DNA from: Victivallales bacterium
GTDB taxonomy: Bacteria > Verrucomicrobiota > Lentisphaeria > Victivallales > JAADHT01
DNA length: 5,454 nt
Direction: 5' to 3'
NCBI GenBank assembly: GCA_016930955.1
Contig: JAFGFR010000195.1
Location: forward strand, 1 to 5,454
Shown: piece after piece, positions 1-5,454 of the stretch
How positions within the stretch are numbered: position 1 is the first letter of the stretch
Layout: the number at the start of each line of letters is the position of its first letter
The notes under the pieces: model-generated
Database searches by the model: none
What the model was told of the DNA's origin: nothing
Seen by the model: only the letters and a program-made list of their open reading frames with translations
Position numbers and translations under genes: made by a program

Positions 1-33
1 AACCGGACGGTCGAGATCATCTGGACCGCCTGA
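1..33 (+). CDS. Possible C-terminal end of an OmpA-like protein (partial)
   Basis: Reading from base 1 in the first frame gives NRTVEIIWTA followed by a TGA stop at 31-33. The pattern NR-x-VEI close to a C-terminus is what the peptidoglycan-binding OmpA/Pal domain usually shows (typically NRRVEI). If correct, this is the last strand of an outer-membrane or periplasmic protein whose body lies left of the window. Only ten codons are visible and the other two forward frames are also open for a similar distance, so this is a tentative call from one short motif. Confidence 0.3.
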   Translation, partial: NRTVEIIWTA

Positions 34-201
34 GCTGCGGCAGGATCATAAGTGGCGGTTAAACAGCCCGTGAAAAAGCGTGTCAAATATCCTCACCCCG
101 AGAAAGTTGAAGTGGCGCCATATCGCTGACGCAGACACGCAAGCAGGATGCTCCCGCCACTATGTAAAAACCGCGAGCGGACGATATGAAATTTTTATTA
201 A
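34..201. other. Intergenic stretch with short AGTGGCG repeats, no gene seen
   Basis: No credible coding region is seen here. The minus-strand reading frame through this stretch runs into the tRNA and is a shadow of it. AGTGGCG occurs at 51-57 and 111-117, and its complement CGCCACT at 155-161; AGTGGCGG at 51-58 pairs fully with 154-161. These could form alternative long-loop hairpins, but no T-tract follows them on either strand. A very short GC stem at 171-180 followed, on the minus strand, by five Ts (166-170) lies just downstream of the tRNA and might help end its transcript, but its stem is only 3-4 bp. Confidence 0.4.
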
Positions 202-279
202 TGGTCGGGGTGAGAGGATTTGAACCTCCGACTTTTACGTCCCGAACGTAACGCGCTAGCCAGACTGCGCTACACCCCG
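202..279 (-). tRNA. tRNA-Pro(CGG)
   Basis: A complete cloverleaf can be drawn on the minus strand. The acceptor stem is CGGGGTG (279-273) with CACCCCG (212-206). The D-arm is GCGC/GCGC with a 10-nt loop containing GG. The anticodon stem is TTACG/CGTAA with loop TTCGGGA, giving anticodon CGG, which reads the proline codon CCG. The variable region is 5 nt. The T-arm is GGAGG/CCTCT with loop TTCGAAT. Discriminator A73 and an encoded CCA (204-202) complete the 3' end. C1-G72, A73 and G37 are the usual identity bases of bacterial tRNA-Pro. The length is 78 nt with CCA. It stands alone and is divergent from the kinase-like gene on its right. All helices pair, with one G-U at 49-65, so it should be functional. 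Confidence 0.97.
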
Positions 280-290
280 ACATCACTGAA

Positions 291-318
291 AATGTAACAC
301 AAAAAACAGATTAGGCAA
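291..318 (-). promoter_or_regulatory. Candidate sigma70-type promoter of tRNA-Pro
   Basis: On the minus strand TTGCCT (318-313) and TACATT (296-291) are separated by 16 nt, and the -10 box ends 11 nt before the first tRNA base at 279. Both boxes match the bacterial consensus in four of six positions and the spacing to the tRNA is right for a short leader. The assignment is by pattern only. Confidence 0.45.
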
Positions 319-376
319 CAGCCTTTAACGAGTTTTTATTTTTTTGGGCTTGTGAGGGCCAATTTCAGATATCATA

Positions 377-396
377 TTATGTTGAGCTCAACATAA
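377..396. promoter_or_regulatory. Perfect 20-bp palindrome, probable regulator binding site
   Basis: TTATGTTGAGCTCAACATAA is a perfect inverted repeat with no central spacer, made of two 10-bp half-sites. Symmetry of this length in AT-rich intergenic DNA is typical of an operator for a dimeric repressor or activator. It lies 28 bp upstream of a plus-strand promoter candidate (425-452) and about 100 bp upstream of the tRNA promoter on the other strand, so it could serve either, more likely the kinase-like gene. The regulator family cannot be named from the site. A hairpin in RNA is also possible (8-bp stem, 4-nt loop), but there is no T-tract for a terminator on either side. Confidence 0.5.
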
Positions 397-424
397 CAAG
401 AAGTCTGAATTTCAAGACCCGCGC

Positions 425-452
425 TTGAAAAAATTGTATTTGACGCTATTCT
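425..452 (+). promoter_or_regulatory. Candidate promoter for the kinase-like gene
   Basis: TTGAAA (425-430) and TATTCT (447-452) are separated by 16 nt in an AT-richer stretch just before the GC-rich inverted-repeat element. If used, the transcript would carry a leader of about 190 nt that contains the whole 486-624 element. The boxes match consensus in five and four of six positions. This is a pattern match only, and other promoters upstream or inside the element cannot be ruled out. Confidence 0.3.
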
Positions 453-485
453 CCGGGGTGTACGACCCATCGGGCTTGGGTTTGG

Positions 486-624
486 GAGCCATTTCAAAAC
501 TGGCCGTGGCCGCGGGGTTCGCCATTTTGGATGCGAGGCCACGCCGATGCGGGAGCGGGCACGGCATGCGGTGCGCCGAACCTGTGCTCCCAACGCGGTT
601 CATGCGGAGTTTTGAAACTGGCTC
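486..624. repeat. 139-bp GC-rich element with terminal inverted repeats (MITE/REP-like)
   Basis: The left arm GAGCCATTTCAAAACT (486-501) matches the reverse complement of the right arm AGTTTTGAAACTGGCTC (608-624) apart from one extra base in the right arm. The interior is much richer in GC than the flanks and has further pairings: CGTGGCC (505-511) with GGCCACG (537-543), and GGGAGC (551-556) with GCTCCC (586-591). Small size, inverted termini, no believable gene inside and foldable sequence fit a non-autonomous mobile or dispersed palindromic element. A structured leader RNA is the main alternative. No clear target-site duplication is visible. Short open frames cross it on both strands, but they have no ribosome site or recognisable product. 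Whether it recurs in the genome cannot be seen from one copy. Confidence 0.5.
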
Positions 625-642
625 ATGACTCAAAAAACAAAC

Positions 643-647
643 AGAGG
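643..647 (+). promoter_or_regulatory. Ribosome binding site deciding the start of the kinase-like gene
   Basis: AGAGG lies 7 nt before the ATG at 655. The in-frame ATG at 625 has no purine-rich site ahead of it and abuts the end of the inverted-repeat element, so 655 is the better start. Confidence 0.6.
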
Positions 648-654
648 CACTCTC

Positions 655-1773
655 ATGCAGGAAATAACTGTCGGAAGTATAGTAGGGAATAAATTTGAGA
701 TAGTCGGCAAACAAGGGAAAGGCAGTCTTGGCGAGGATATATATCTAGGCAGACACCTGGACTTGGGACGCGATATCGTGATACGGATTCTGCCTGCGGC
801 AATGCCTGGAGACGAGTGCATGAAGCGTTTTCTTCAGGGCATCGGCCTTGCCGCCAAGCTCCAGCATCCGAATATAGTTTCGATACTTGATGCCGGGGAG
901 GAGGGCGGGATGAATTTTGTCGTCACAACTTACGAGAAGGGGTTTTTCCTGAACGACTATTTGGATCAGCGAGGAAGACTTGATGAAACCGAGAGCATAA
1001 GGCTTGTAAAAGGCCTGGCCGATGCGCTGGACTACGCATGGAATGAACTTCGGATCATACACCGCAACGTATGCCCCAACACCATTTTAATCGCGAAGGG
1101 CAACGTGCCGATGCTTACCGACTTTGCGATGGCGAAATCCCTTCTCGGCGACGCGAAACTGACTTTAGCCGGCTTTTCTATCGGCGACCCGACATATATG
1201 AGTCCCGAACAGGCCAGGGGCGACAAGATTGACTTCCGTTCGGACATATACTGCCTGGGACTGGTGTTCTACCAGCTTCTCGCCGGCTATCCACCATTCA
1301 GGGATAAGAATCCTACAGATCTGATGAAAGACCAGCTGTCCACACCCCACCGGCCAGTGCAGGCGACCAACGAGCACGTATCGGACGCATGCGCCGCAGT
1401 CGTGGACAAGATGCTCGAGAAAGAAAAAAATGCCAGGTATCAGTCTTGGGATGAAGTTGTCTCTGACATTGACGCGATACTGAACAACACCAGGCCTTCT
1501 GCGCTGAACAAGGACTCGAGAAAGCTAATCGACAAGGTCAGGCGCGAGACTGAAGAGAAGCTCGGGAAAAAATACCGGACCGAGATGAACAAGGTGGCAC
1601 AGGAGCTCGCGAAGGACACCAGACGCAGATTCAGACGCAATATAATCATCCTCACGGTGATAGCGAACATCGCGCTTGTGGCGGCCTTTCTTTTCTATAT
1701 GAAGTGGAAGAGGGAGCAATCAGGTTCAGTTTCTTCCGGGAAGAATTTGGATGCCCCTGCCGGGCAGCGTTAG
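655..1773 (+). CDS. Membrane-anchored Hanks-type Ser/Thr kinase homologue, probable pseudokinase
   Basis: The 372-aa product has a PknB-like kinase fold at about residues 12-282, a charged helical linker (about 286-328), one transmembrane helix (about 329-349) and a 23-aa tail probably outside the membrane. Fold landmarks kept are the glycine loop GKGSLG (21-26), HPNIV (71-75), SPEQARG (183-189) and SDIYCLG (196-202). Catalytic positions are largely lost: the beta3 Lys is Arg44 (DIVIRIL), the alpha-C Glu is Gly62 (RFLQGI), the HRD loop reads HRNVCPNT (136-143, Asp to Asn, Lys to Cys, Asn to Thr), and DFG is DFA (156-158). Only the metal-binding Asp156 remains. From knowledge of the family, such a protein should have little or no phosphotransfer activity and may instead act as a scaffold, nucleotide sensor or allosteric partner; that role is inference. 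The start at 655 is preferred because of AGAGG at 643; an ATG at 625 would add ten residues. Its 3' end overlaps the convergent ankyrin gene by 48 bp. Confidence 0.9.
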   Translation: MQEITVGSIVGNKFEIVGKQGKGSLGEDIYLGRHLDLGRDIVIRILPAAMPGDECMKRFLQGIGLAAKLQHPNIVSILDAGEEGGMNFVVTTYEKGFFLNDYLDQRGRLDETESIRLVKGLADALDYAWNELRIIHRNVCPNTILIAKGNVPMLTDFAMAKSLLGDAKLTLAGFSIGDPTYMSPEQARGDKIDFRSDIYCLGLVFYQLLAGYPPFRDKNPTDLMKDQLSTPHRPVQATNEHVSDACAAVVDKMLEKEKNARYQSWDEVVSDIDAILNNTRPSALNKDSRKLIDKVRRETEEKLGKKYRTEMNKVAQELAKDTRRRFRRNIIILTVIANIALVAAFLFYMKWKREQSGSVSSGKNLDAPAGQR

Positions 1774-2931
1774 CCCTGGAGCCTGAGACTCTTTGCGTGG
1801 CGGCGACAGCCTGTCCAGCACGGCTTTGATCCTCGGGTCAAGGCCGCTCCTGTCCATGTCAAAGACAGTCCACCCTCCAGAATGCCTCCTGGTCATGTCC
1901 GCCCCCTTGTCCATAAGAAAGAGAAACCCGTCGGCATTGTTCATGGCGACAGCGACGATAACCGGAGTGGCCCCATCTGTGCGCGGGGAGTTGACATCAG
2001 CCCCATACTTGACGAGCATCTCGGCCGCCTTGTTCCTTTTTGCGGCCAGAGCGCCGGCCAGGGGCGTGTTGCCGCTCTTGTCCCTTGTCTGAAGGTCCGC
2101 ATTGCTCTGCAGAAGCAGCTCCAGCACGGAGAGGTCGTCGTCCTTGGAGTCAAATATCGCGATCATCACCGGAGCCACGCCCATGGAGTTTGCCGCATCC
2201 ACATCCGCGCCGGAGCGAAGGAGAAGCCTGATGATCTCAAGGTCTTTGGACTTGACCGCCTGTATAAGGGGAGTCGTCTCGATCTTGCCGACGCGACCCG
2301 TTTGCCTTTCCAAGACCTTCATCGACATCCTGCCGTTGACATCGGCCCCCTTGGCGACCGCGCCTTCCACGGCCTTCAGATCCCCATCAATGCATGCCTT
2401 CCAGAGCGACAGCATCCAATTGCTATGCTTGTCCGCTGCATCTGAAAGGACACCCTCATGTGCTCCAGTCCTGCTGAAATACGCTGAAGCTGCGGAGTAG
2501 TTTCGTGCCTTGAACTCCCTGACACCCAGAACCAGGTTCCTGTACTCCTCCGGGATATTTATCTGCTCCATCTTCCGCTCTATGGGCAGGGCTCTGACAC
2601 TCACCGGGTAGGTGACCGATGCTCCCACCTCCTCCTTTTGGACCCTGATGAAAAGCCTCCCTCCCTCGACCTTGACCAGATTCCCCTTCTCCTCGACTCC
2701 ATCTCTCATGAAGGATATCTCGGATCCCGTCATTCCTTCGAGCTTCGACATGAACAGACGGTCGACGTTCTGTATCCGCTGAAGATTCTCCTTGACAACC
2801 ACATCCTCTGCTGCAGATATCGCGTTCTTCAAATCGCCTTTCACTAGCATTTCCACCACCTCCGGCTCCATCTGGGCGAAAACTGCAGCAAAAGCCGCAA
2901 GGGAAAATATTGTGGACATGATCACTTTCAT
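1726..2931 (-). CDS. Exported ankyrin-repeat protein
   Basis: The 401-aa product starts at the ATG at 2931-2929. Residues 1-20 (MKVIMSTIFSLAAFAAVFAQ) look like a Sec signal peptide, so the protein is probably periplasmic or surface exposed. Residues about 21-130 are an unrecognised domain with a short beta-rich part (NLVKVEGGRLFIRV, 84-97). Residues 130-170 are helical and TPR-like. Residues about 173-375 hold five to six ankyrin repeats, with cores such as TPLIQAV (220-226), LLLRSGADVDAANSMG (236-251), GNTPLAGALAA (287-297) and DGATPVIVAVA (319-329). An extra loop of about 19 residues separates repeats 1 and 2. Ankyrin repeats bind proteins; the partner is unknown. The open frame extends 43 codons upstream, but that part overlaps the permease gene, so the signal-peptide start is chosen; its ribosome site is weak. 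It follows the permease by 40 bp and is probably the last gene of that operon. Its last 16 codons, including the stop, lie antisense to the kinase-like gene's 3' end. Confidence 0.85.
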   Translation of the reverse strand: MKVIMSTIFSLAAFAAVFAQMEPEVVEMLVKGDLKNAISAAEDVVVKENLQRIQNVDRLFMSKLEGMTGSEISFMRDGVEEKGNLVKVEGGRLFIRVQKEEVGASVTYPVSVRALPIERKMEQINIPEEYRNLVLGVREFKARNYSAASAYFSRTGAHEGVLSDAADKHSNWMLSLWKACIDGDLKAVEGAVAKGADVNGRMSMKVLERQTGRVGKIETTPLIQAVKSKDLEIIRLLLRSGADVDAANSMGVAPVMIAIFDSKDDDLSVLELLLQSNADLQTRDKSGNTPLAGALAAKRNKAAEMLVKYGADVNSPRTDGATPVIVAVAMNNADGFLFLMDKGADMTRRHSGGWTVFDMDRSGLDPRIKAVLDRLSPPRKESQAPGLTLPGRGIQILPGRN

Positions 2932-2971
2932 GTGGCGACCCGAATTTTCTCTGCAGGGAACTGATGCCGAC

Positions 2972-4897
2972 TCACTTTTCGACCGGCACGACAATCCCGC
3001 GCATGATGATGTTCTGGCAGAAAACGAAGACCATGAACGTCGGGATGGCCGCAACAACAAGGGAGGCGAAAATCAAGCCCTGGCCGCTGTTCATCTGCAA
3101 TTGATATAGCCATGGCATCAACGTCCACATATTCTGATCCTGACAAACGAGCAAGGCCATCATGAAGTTACCGTATGCGGCATTGAACGCATTCAGCGCA
3201 ATGACCGCGAGTATAGGCGTGCTGAGGCTCATGGTGATCTGCCAGAAGATACAGAACTCGCCGGCACCGTCAATCTCGGCGCTTTCGTACAGCTCCCTTG
3301 GCAAAGAGTCGAAGAAGCCCTTGAGCAGGAATATGCTGTAGCCGTTGGCCATGCCTGGAAGGATCAAGGCAGCAAAGGTGTTGAGTAGCCCCAGCTCCCT
3401 GAGCATCAGGAAGTTCGGAATCTGCGTTACCATCGGCGGGAATGCCATGGTCATCATGAGGAACAAAAGCACCTTGTACGCAGAAGGTGGCTTGTAGCGG
3501 CTGAGCGCATAGGCGGCAAGCGGGTTGACTATCAACGCGCAAAGAATAGTCAGTGTACAGAATACGAAGGTGTTGAACAAAGCTCTGCCCTGCAGGAGGA
3601 CGAACTCCGCGACAGCGACAAAGTTGCGGCTTGCGAACTCCCAGCGCAATTTCTGTCGGTTGGGAAGGAACCAGTTCAAGTAGTGGTAGTCGCGCTGCGG
3701 TGGAAGCAAGTCCGACCATGACTCGAACGAAGTCCCGGCAGAATTATTGAGATTCGCCACAGTGCCATGGCGCTCGGCAAGATAGTCCTGGAACATGAAA
3801 TCCACGCAATGTATCCTTAGGCTCTCTATGGGCATTTTGTATTTATTCCCGGTTCCGGGCTCTTCCCATCCGCGGACATAGGCATCCCAGTCGGCCGTTT
3901 CCCCCCCGAGCCTCGGCGCAGCCGAAACCGCGGGCAGCGGAACCTCATCAAAAGACGCATAGCTTGTCCTGTGCAGCTTGTTGAGCGATTCGATGTTCCC
4001 CAGATATTTGACCTTCAGGTACTTCCTGTAGTCCTGCGCGACATCCGGGTCGGTGCGCAGCCAAAGCAGGTTGAGAATCTCCCTGACAAAAACTTCCCAG
4101 TCCCGGCGCTGAGAGTCGGTGTAGTCATCCCCCGAAGGATAGACACGGGGAAGTCGAAGCTGATCCCAGCTATCATAGTCCGTGCCGTGGGCACGGTTGT
4201 AGACTTTGATGTCCCGAGTGTACTGGCTCTGCAGGAATTCCGTCCTGTAGAATGTCTCTACACTCGGGAAGAAAATCTGCTCTTTCGGAAGCTGCTCCTT
4301 CAACTTGTTGAGGGCGACCTCGAAACTCGACTCTCCGGGAGACATCATCCTCGAAAGATACCTTCGGACATAGACACGAAAAGTAGCCATCGAAAGAAAC
4401 TCCGTCCCAAGGGCCTTGTTGATGCCCTCAATGTCACCATGCTCAGACAAGATCTGTTTTTTAAAGCGCCGGAGATTGAAGGGCTGGCTGCTGCGCGAGA
4501 TGAGACACTCCATATATGCGGGCTCATAGTACTCGGGAGGCATCTGTGTATCTGTGATGAACCTTCCCCATTCGGCCGCCAGAAATGAATTAGGCATACG
4601 GGGGAATTGGAGATTCCGAAATGAAGGAGCCTGGGTGTCCATGCAATTCTGGGCAATCCCCAGATTCTCATTGAAGAAACCCTCGGCATCCTTGCGGTAC
4701 AATGCGAGATCGTCAACAAAAAAAGCAGGGACGAGCTCGGCCTCCGGCGTGTCCACGCCACTCTTGCTTGTGCCGACAACCATCAGCATGAACGGATAGA
4801 CCATCGTCAAGGAGCCAAGTATCAAGACCGCATATATGCTTGCTATCAGCACTCTTGTCCGCCAGTGCCTGCGACCGATTGTTGAGATTATGGCCAT
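2972..4897 (-). CDS. MalG-type carbohydrate ABC permease with a large repeat-containing extracytoplasmic insert
   Basis: This 641-aa protein is a binding-protein-dependent sugar permease (CUT1, MalG-like). TM1 is at about 16-40. The core at about 436-641 contains RALFNTF, PLAAYALSRY (459-468), further membrane helices and the EAA loop ELYESAEIDGAGEF (535-548), which contacts the ATPase. MalG relatives are usually near 280-300 aa. Here about 350 residues (roughly 70-425) replace the short loop after TM1. With the usual topology the insert faces outside. It carries four divergent repeats centred on Asn160, Asn234, Asn306 and Asn384, each with the pattern Y/F-x-x-x-L, G-x-I-x-x-x-N, G-T-x-Y/F-x-S-F/W and LP. 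The insert is read in one open frame, so it is not a frameshift. AGGG lies 9 nt before the ATG. The gene follows the MalF-type partner by 34 bp and precedes the ankyrin gene by 40 bp. Substrate is unknown; binding of a polymer or docking of the binding protein by the insert is inference. Confidence 0.92.
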   Translation of the reverse strand: MAIISTIGRRHWRTRVLIASIYAVLILGSLTMVYPFMLMVVGTSKSGVDTPEAELVPAFFVDDLALYRKDAEGFFNENLGIAQNCMDTQAPSFRNLQFPRMPNSFLAAEWGRFITDTQMPPEYYEPAYMECLISRSSQPFNLRRFKKQILSEHGDIEGINKALGTEFLSMATFRVYVRRYLSRMMSPGESSFEVALNKLKEQLPKEQIFFPSVETFYRTEFLQSQYTRDIKVYNRAHGTDYDSWDQLRLPRVYPSGDDYTDSQRRDWEVFVREILNLLWLRTDPDVAQDYRKYLKVKYLGNIESLNKLHRTSYASFDEVPLPAVSAAPRLGGETADWDAYVRGWEEPGTGNKYKMPIESLRIHCVDFMFQDYLAERHGTVANLNNSAGTSFESWSDLLPPQRDYHYLNWFLPNRQKLRWEFASRNFVAVAEFVLLQGRALFNTFVFCTLTILCALIVNPLAAYALSRYKPPSAYKVLLFLMMTMAFPPMVTQIPNFLMLRELGLLNTFAALILPGMANGYSIFLLKGFFDSLPRELYESAEIDGAGEFCIFWQITMSLSTPILAVIALNAFNAAYGNFMMALLVCQDQNMWTLMPWLYQLQMNSGQGLIFASLVVAAIPTFMVFVFCQNIIMRGIVVPVEK

Positions 4898-4931
4898 AAT
4901 ATTAAACCCTGATAAAACCGCGTTTCCAACG

Positions 4932-5454
4932 TTATGTCTTCACGCCCGCGGCGCGGAACTCGACTTTTGAAAGCATCCGCAGCTGATTGACGGTGAAACC
5001 AATCATCATGAACCCCAGCATCCAAGCCATTGCCGTGGCTGGGCCGAAACGCAGGTAAGTGAAAGCCTCGTACCAGATATGCAACCCTGCCACCTCGGTG
5101 TTGGCTCCCCCTCCGGTCATCGCAAGTATCGTCCCCGTGGCCCCATACCAGGAAGTGATGAAGACACCCACGAAGTTTATTATGATAAGCATCTTCAAGT
5201 TCGGAAATATCACAAACATTATCTTGTCTATGAATGTCGCGCCGTCAACGTCCGCGGCCTCGTAGTATTCGTCGGGGATGCCCTTCAATGCGGCAAGATA
5301 GATAAGGCATCCCGGCCCCATCCCGGCCCATACCATAGGAATCACGCACGACAACATTGCGGTCCTGGTGTCACCGAGCCACCTGTATGGCTCCGACAAG
5401 CGGGAGAACAACCTCGCTGGAACCTTGGCCAAGTCGGAGAACCCGCCGAACCCG
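4932..5454 (-). CDS. MalF/UgpA-type carbohydrate ABC permease, C-terminal part (partial)
   Basis: The reading frame is open through the right edge (GFGGFSDLAKV at the edge), so the N-terminus lies beyond 5454; a TTG at 5432 is an internal Leu codon rather than a start. The visible 173 residues end at the TAA at 4932-4934. They contain membrane helices and the EAA loop EYYEAADVDGATFIDK (5270-5223), which in this family docks on the ATP-binding subunit. Near the end come LAMTGGGANTEV and a helix ending in NQLRMLSK, closely resembling the terminal part of MalF/UgpA-type CUT1 permeases. It should pair with the MalG-type permease encoded 34 bp downstream to form the membrane channel of a sugar importer. 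The substrate-binding protein is commonly encoded upstream of such a gene, here outside the window. The exact sugar cannot be told. Confidence 0.93.
   Translation of the reverse strand, partial: GFGGFSDLAKVPARLFSRLSEPYRWLGDTRTAMLSCVIPMVWAGMGPGCLIYLAALKGIPDEYYEAADVDGATFIDKIMFVIFPNLKMLIIINFVGVFITSWYGATGTILAMTGGGANTEVAGLHIWYEAFTYLRFGPATAMAWMLGFMMIGFTVNQLRMLSKVEFRAAGVKT

Noticed and set aside
89..104. Partial copy of the tRNA 3' end (CCTCACCCCGA), as a possible attachment site
   Set aside because: The match is about 11 bases with a gap and in the opposite orientation to the tRNA, and no integrase or mobile gene is visible.
166..180. Possible rho-independent terminator for the tRNA on the minus strand
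   Set aside because: The GC stem is just 3-4 bp with a very small loop; the five following Ts alone are not enough to call it.
83..286. 67-codon minus-strand open frame
   Set aside because: It covers the tRNA-Pro gene, and its translation contains the usual GSNPLTP shadow of a tRNA T-arm.
313..346. Possible terminator: AGGC-AACA-GCCT followed by a T-rich run on the plus strand
   Set aside because: The stem is only 4 bp, the T-run begins well after it, and no plus-strand gene ends nearby; it also overlaps the tRNA promoter's -35 box.
412..714. Small open frames on both strands across the inverted-repeat element (plus 425-628, minus 372-593 and 412-714)
   Set aside because: They are kept open by the GC-rich repeat, start at weak codons or lack ribosome sites, overlap each other, and give no recognisable protein.
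655..1773. Calling the kinase-like gene an active Ser/Thr kinase
   Set aside because: The overall fold matches, but the beta3 Lys, alpha-C Glu, HRD Asp and catalytic-loop Lys and Asn are all replaced.
1882..2445. 187-codon plus-strand open frame
   Set aside because: It lies wholly antisense to the ankyrin gene, whose repeats and signal peptide are clear; the plus-strand translation has no family features.
3971..4588. 205-codon plus-strand open frame
   Set aside because: It is antisense to the permease insert; the minus frame continues from a recognisable permease and carries protein-level repeats, so the plus frame is a shadow.

Overview
The window looks like a piece of a bacterial chromosome of moderate to high GC. 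The tRNA has a 3' CCA in the DNA and bacterial tRNA-Pro identity bases. A Hanks-type kinase-like gene, an exported ankyrin-repeat protein and an enlarged sugar-ABC permease together suggest the Planctomycetota/Verrucomicrobiota/Lentisphaerota/Kiritimatiellota group. That placement is an inference from gene style; no marker gene here proves it.

Layout, left to right. Bases 1-33 may be the last ten codons of an OmpA-like protein (weak). Bases 34-201 hold no convincing gene. A complete tRNA-Pro(CGG) lies on the minus strand at 202-279, with its own promoter candidate at 291-318. Bases 319-654 are non-coding but structured: a perfect 20-bp palindrome (377-396), a possible sigma70-type promoter (425-452), and a 139-bp GC-rich element bounded by 16/17-base inverted repeats (486-624) that ends directly against a possible upstream ATG of the next gene. 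Bases 655-1773 (+) encode a membrane-anchored protein-kinase-fold protein whose catalytic residues are almost all replaced, so it is probably a pseudokinase.

From 1726 to the right edge everything is on the minus strand, and the three genes read as one likely operon in the order 5454 to 1726. First is the C-terminal part of a MalF/UgpA-type sugar ABC permease (4932-5454, running off the window). Second is a MalG-type permease of 641 aa (2972-4897), more than twice the usual size because about 350 residues are inserted between TM1 and the permease core. Third is a secreted ankyrin-repeat protein (1726-2931). The ankyrin gene and the kinase-like gene converge and overlap by 48 bp at their 3' ends.

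The two permeases should form the membrane channel of a CUT1-type carbohydrate importer. The binding protein and ATPase are not in the window. The most unusual item is the MalG-type permease: its insert contains four divergent repeats of about 72-78 residues and should lie outside the cytoplasmic membrane, where it could bind substrate or the solute-binding protein. The pseudokinase and the inverted-repeat element in front of it are the next most notable items.
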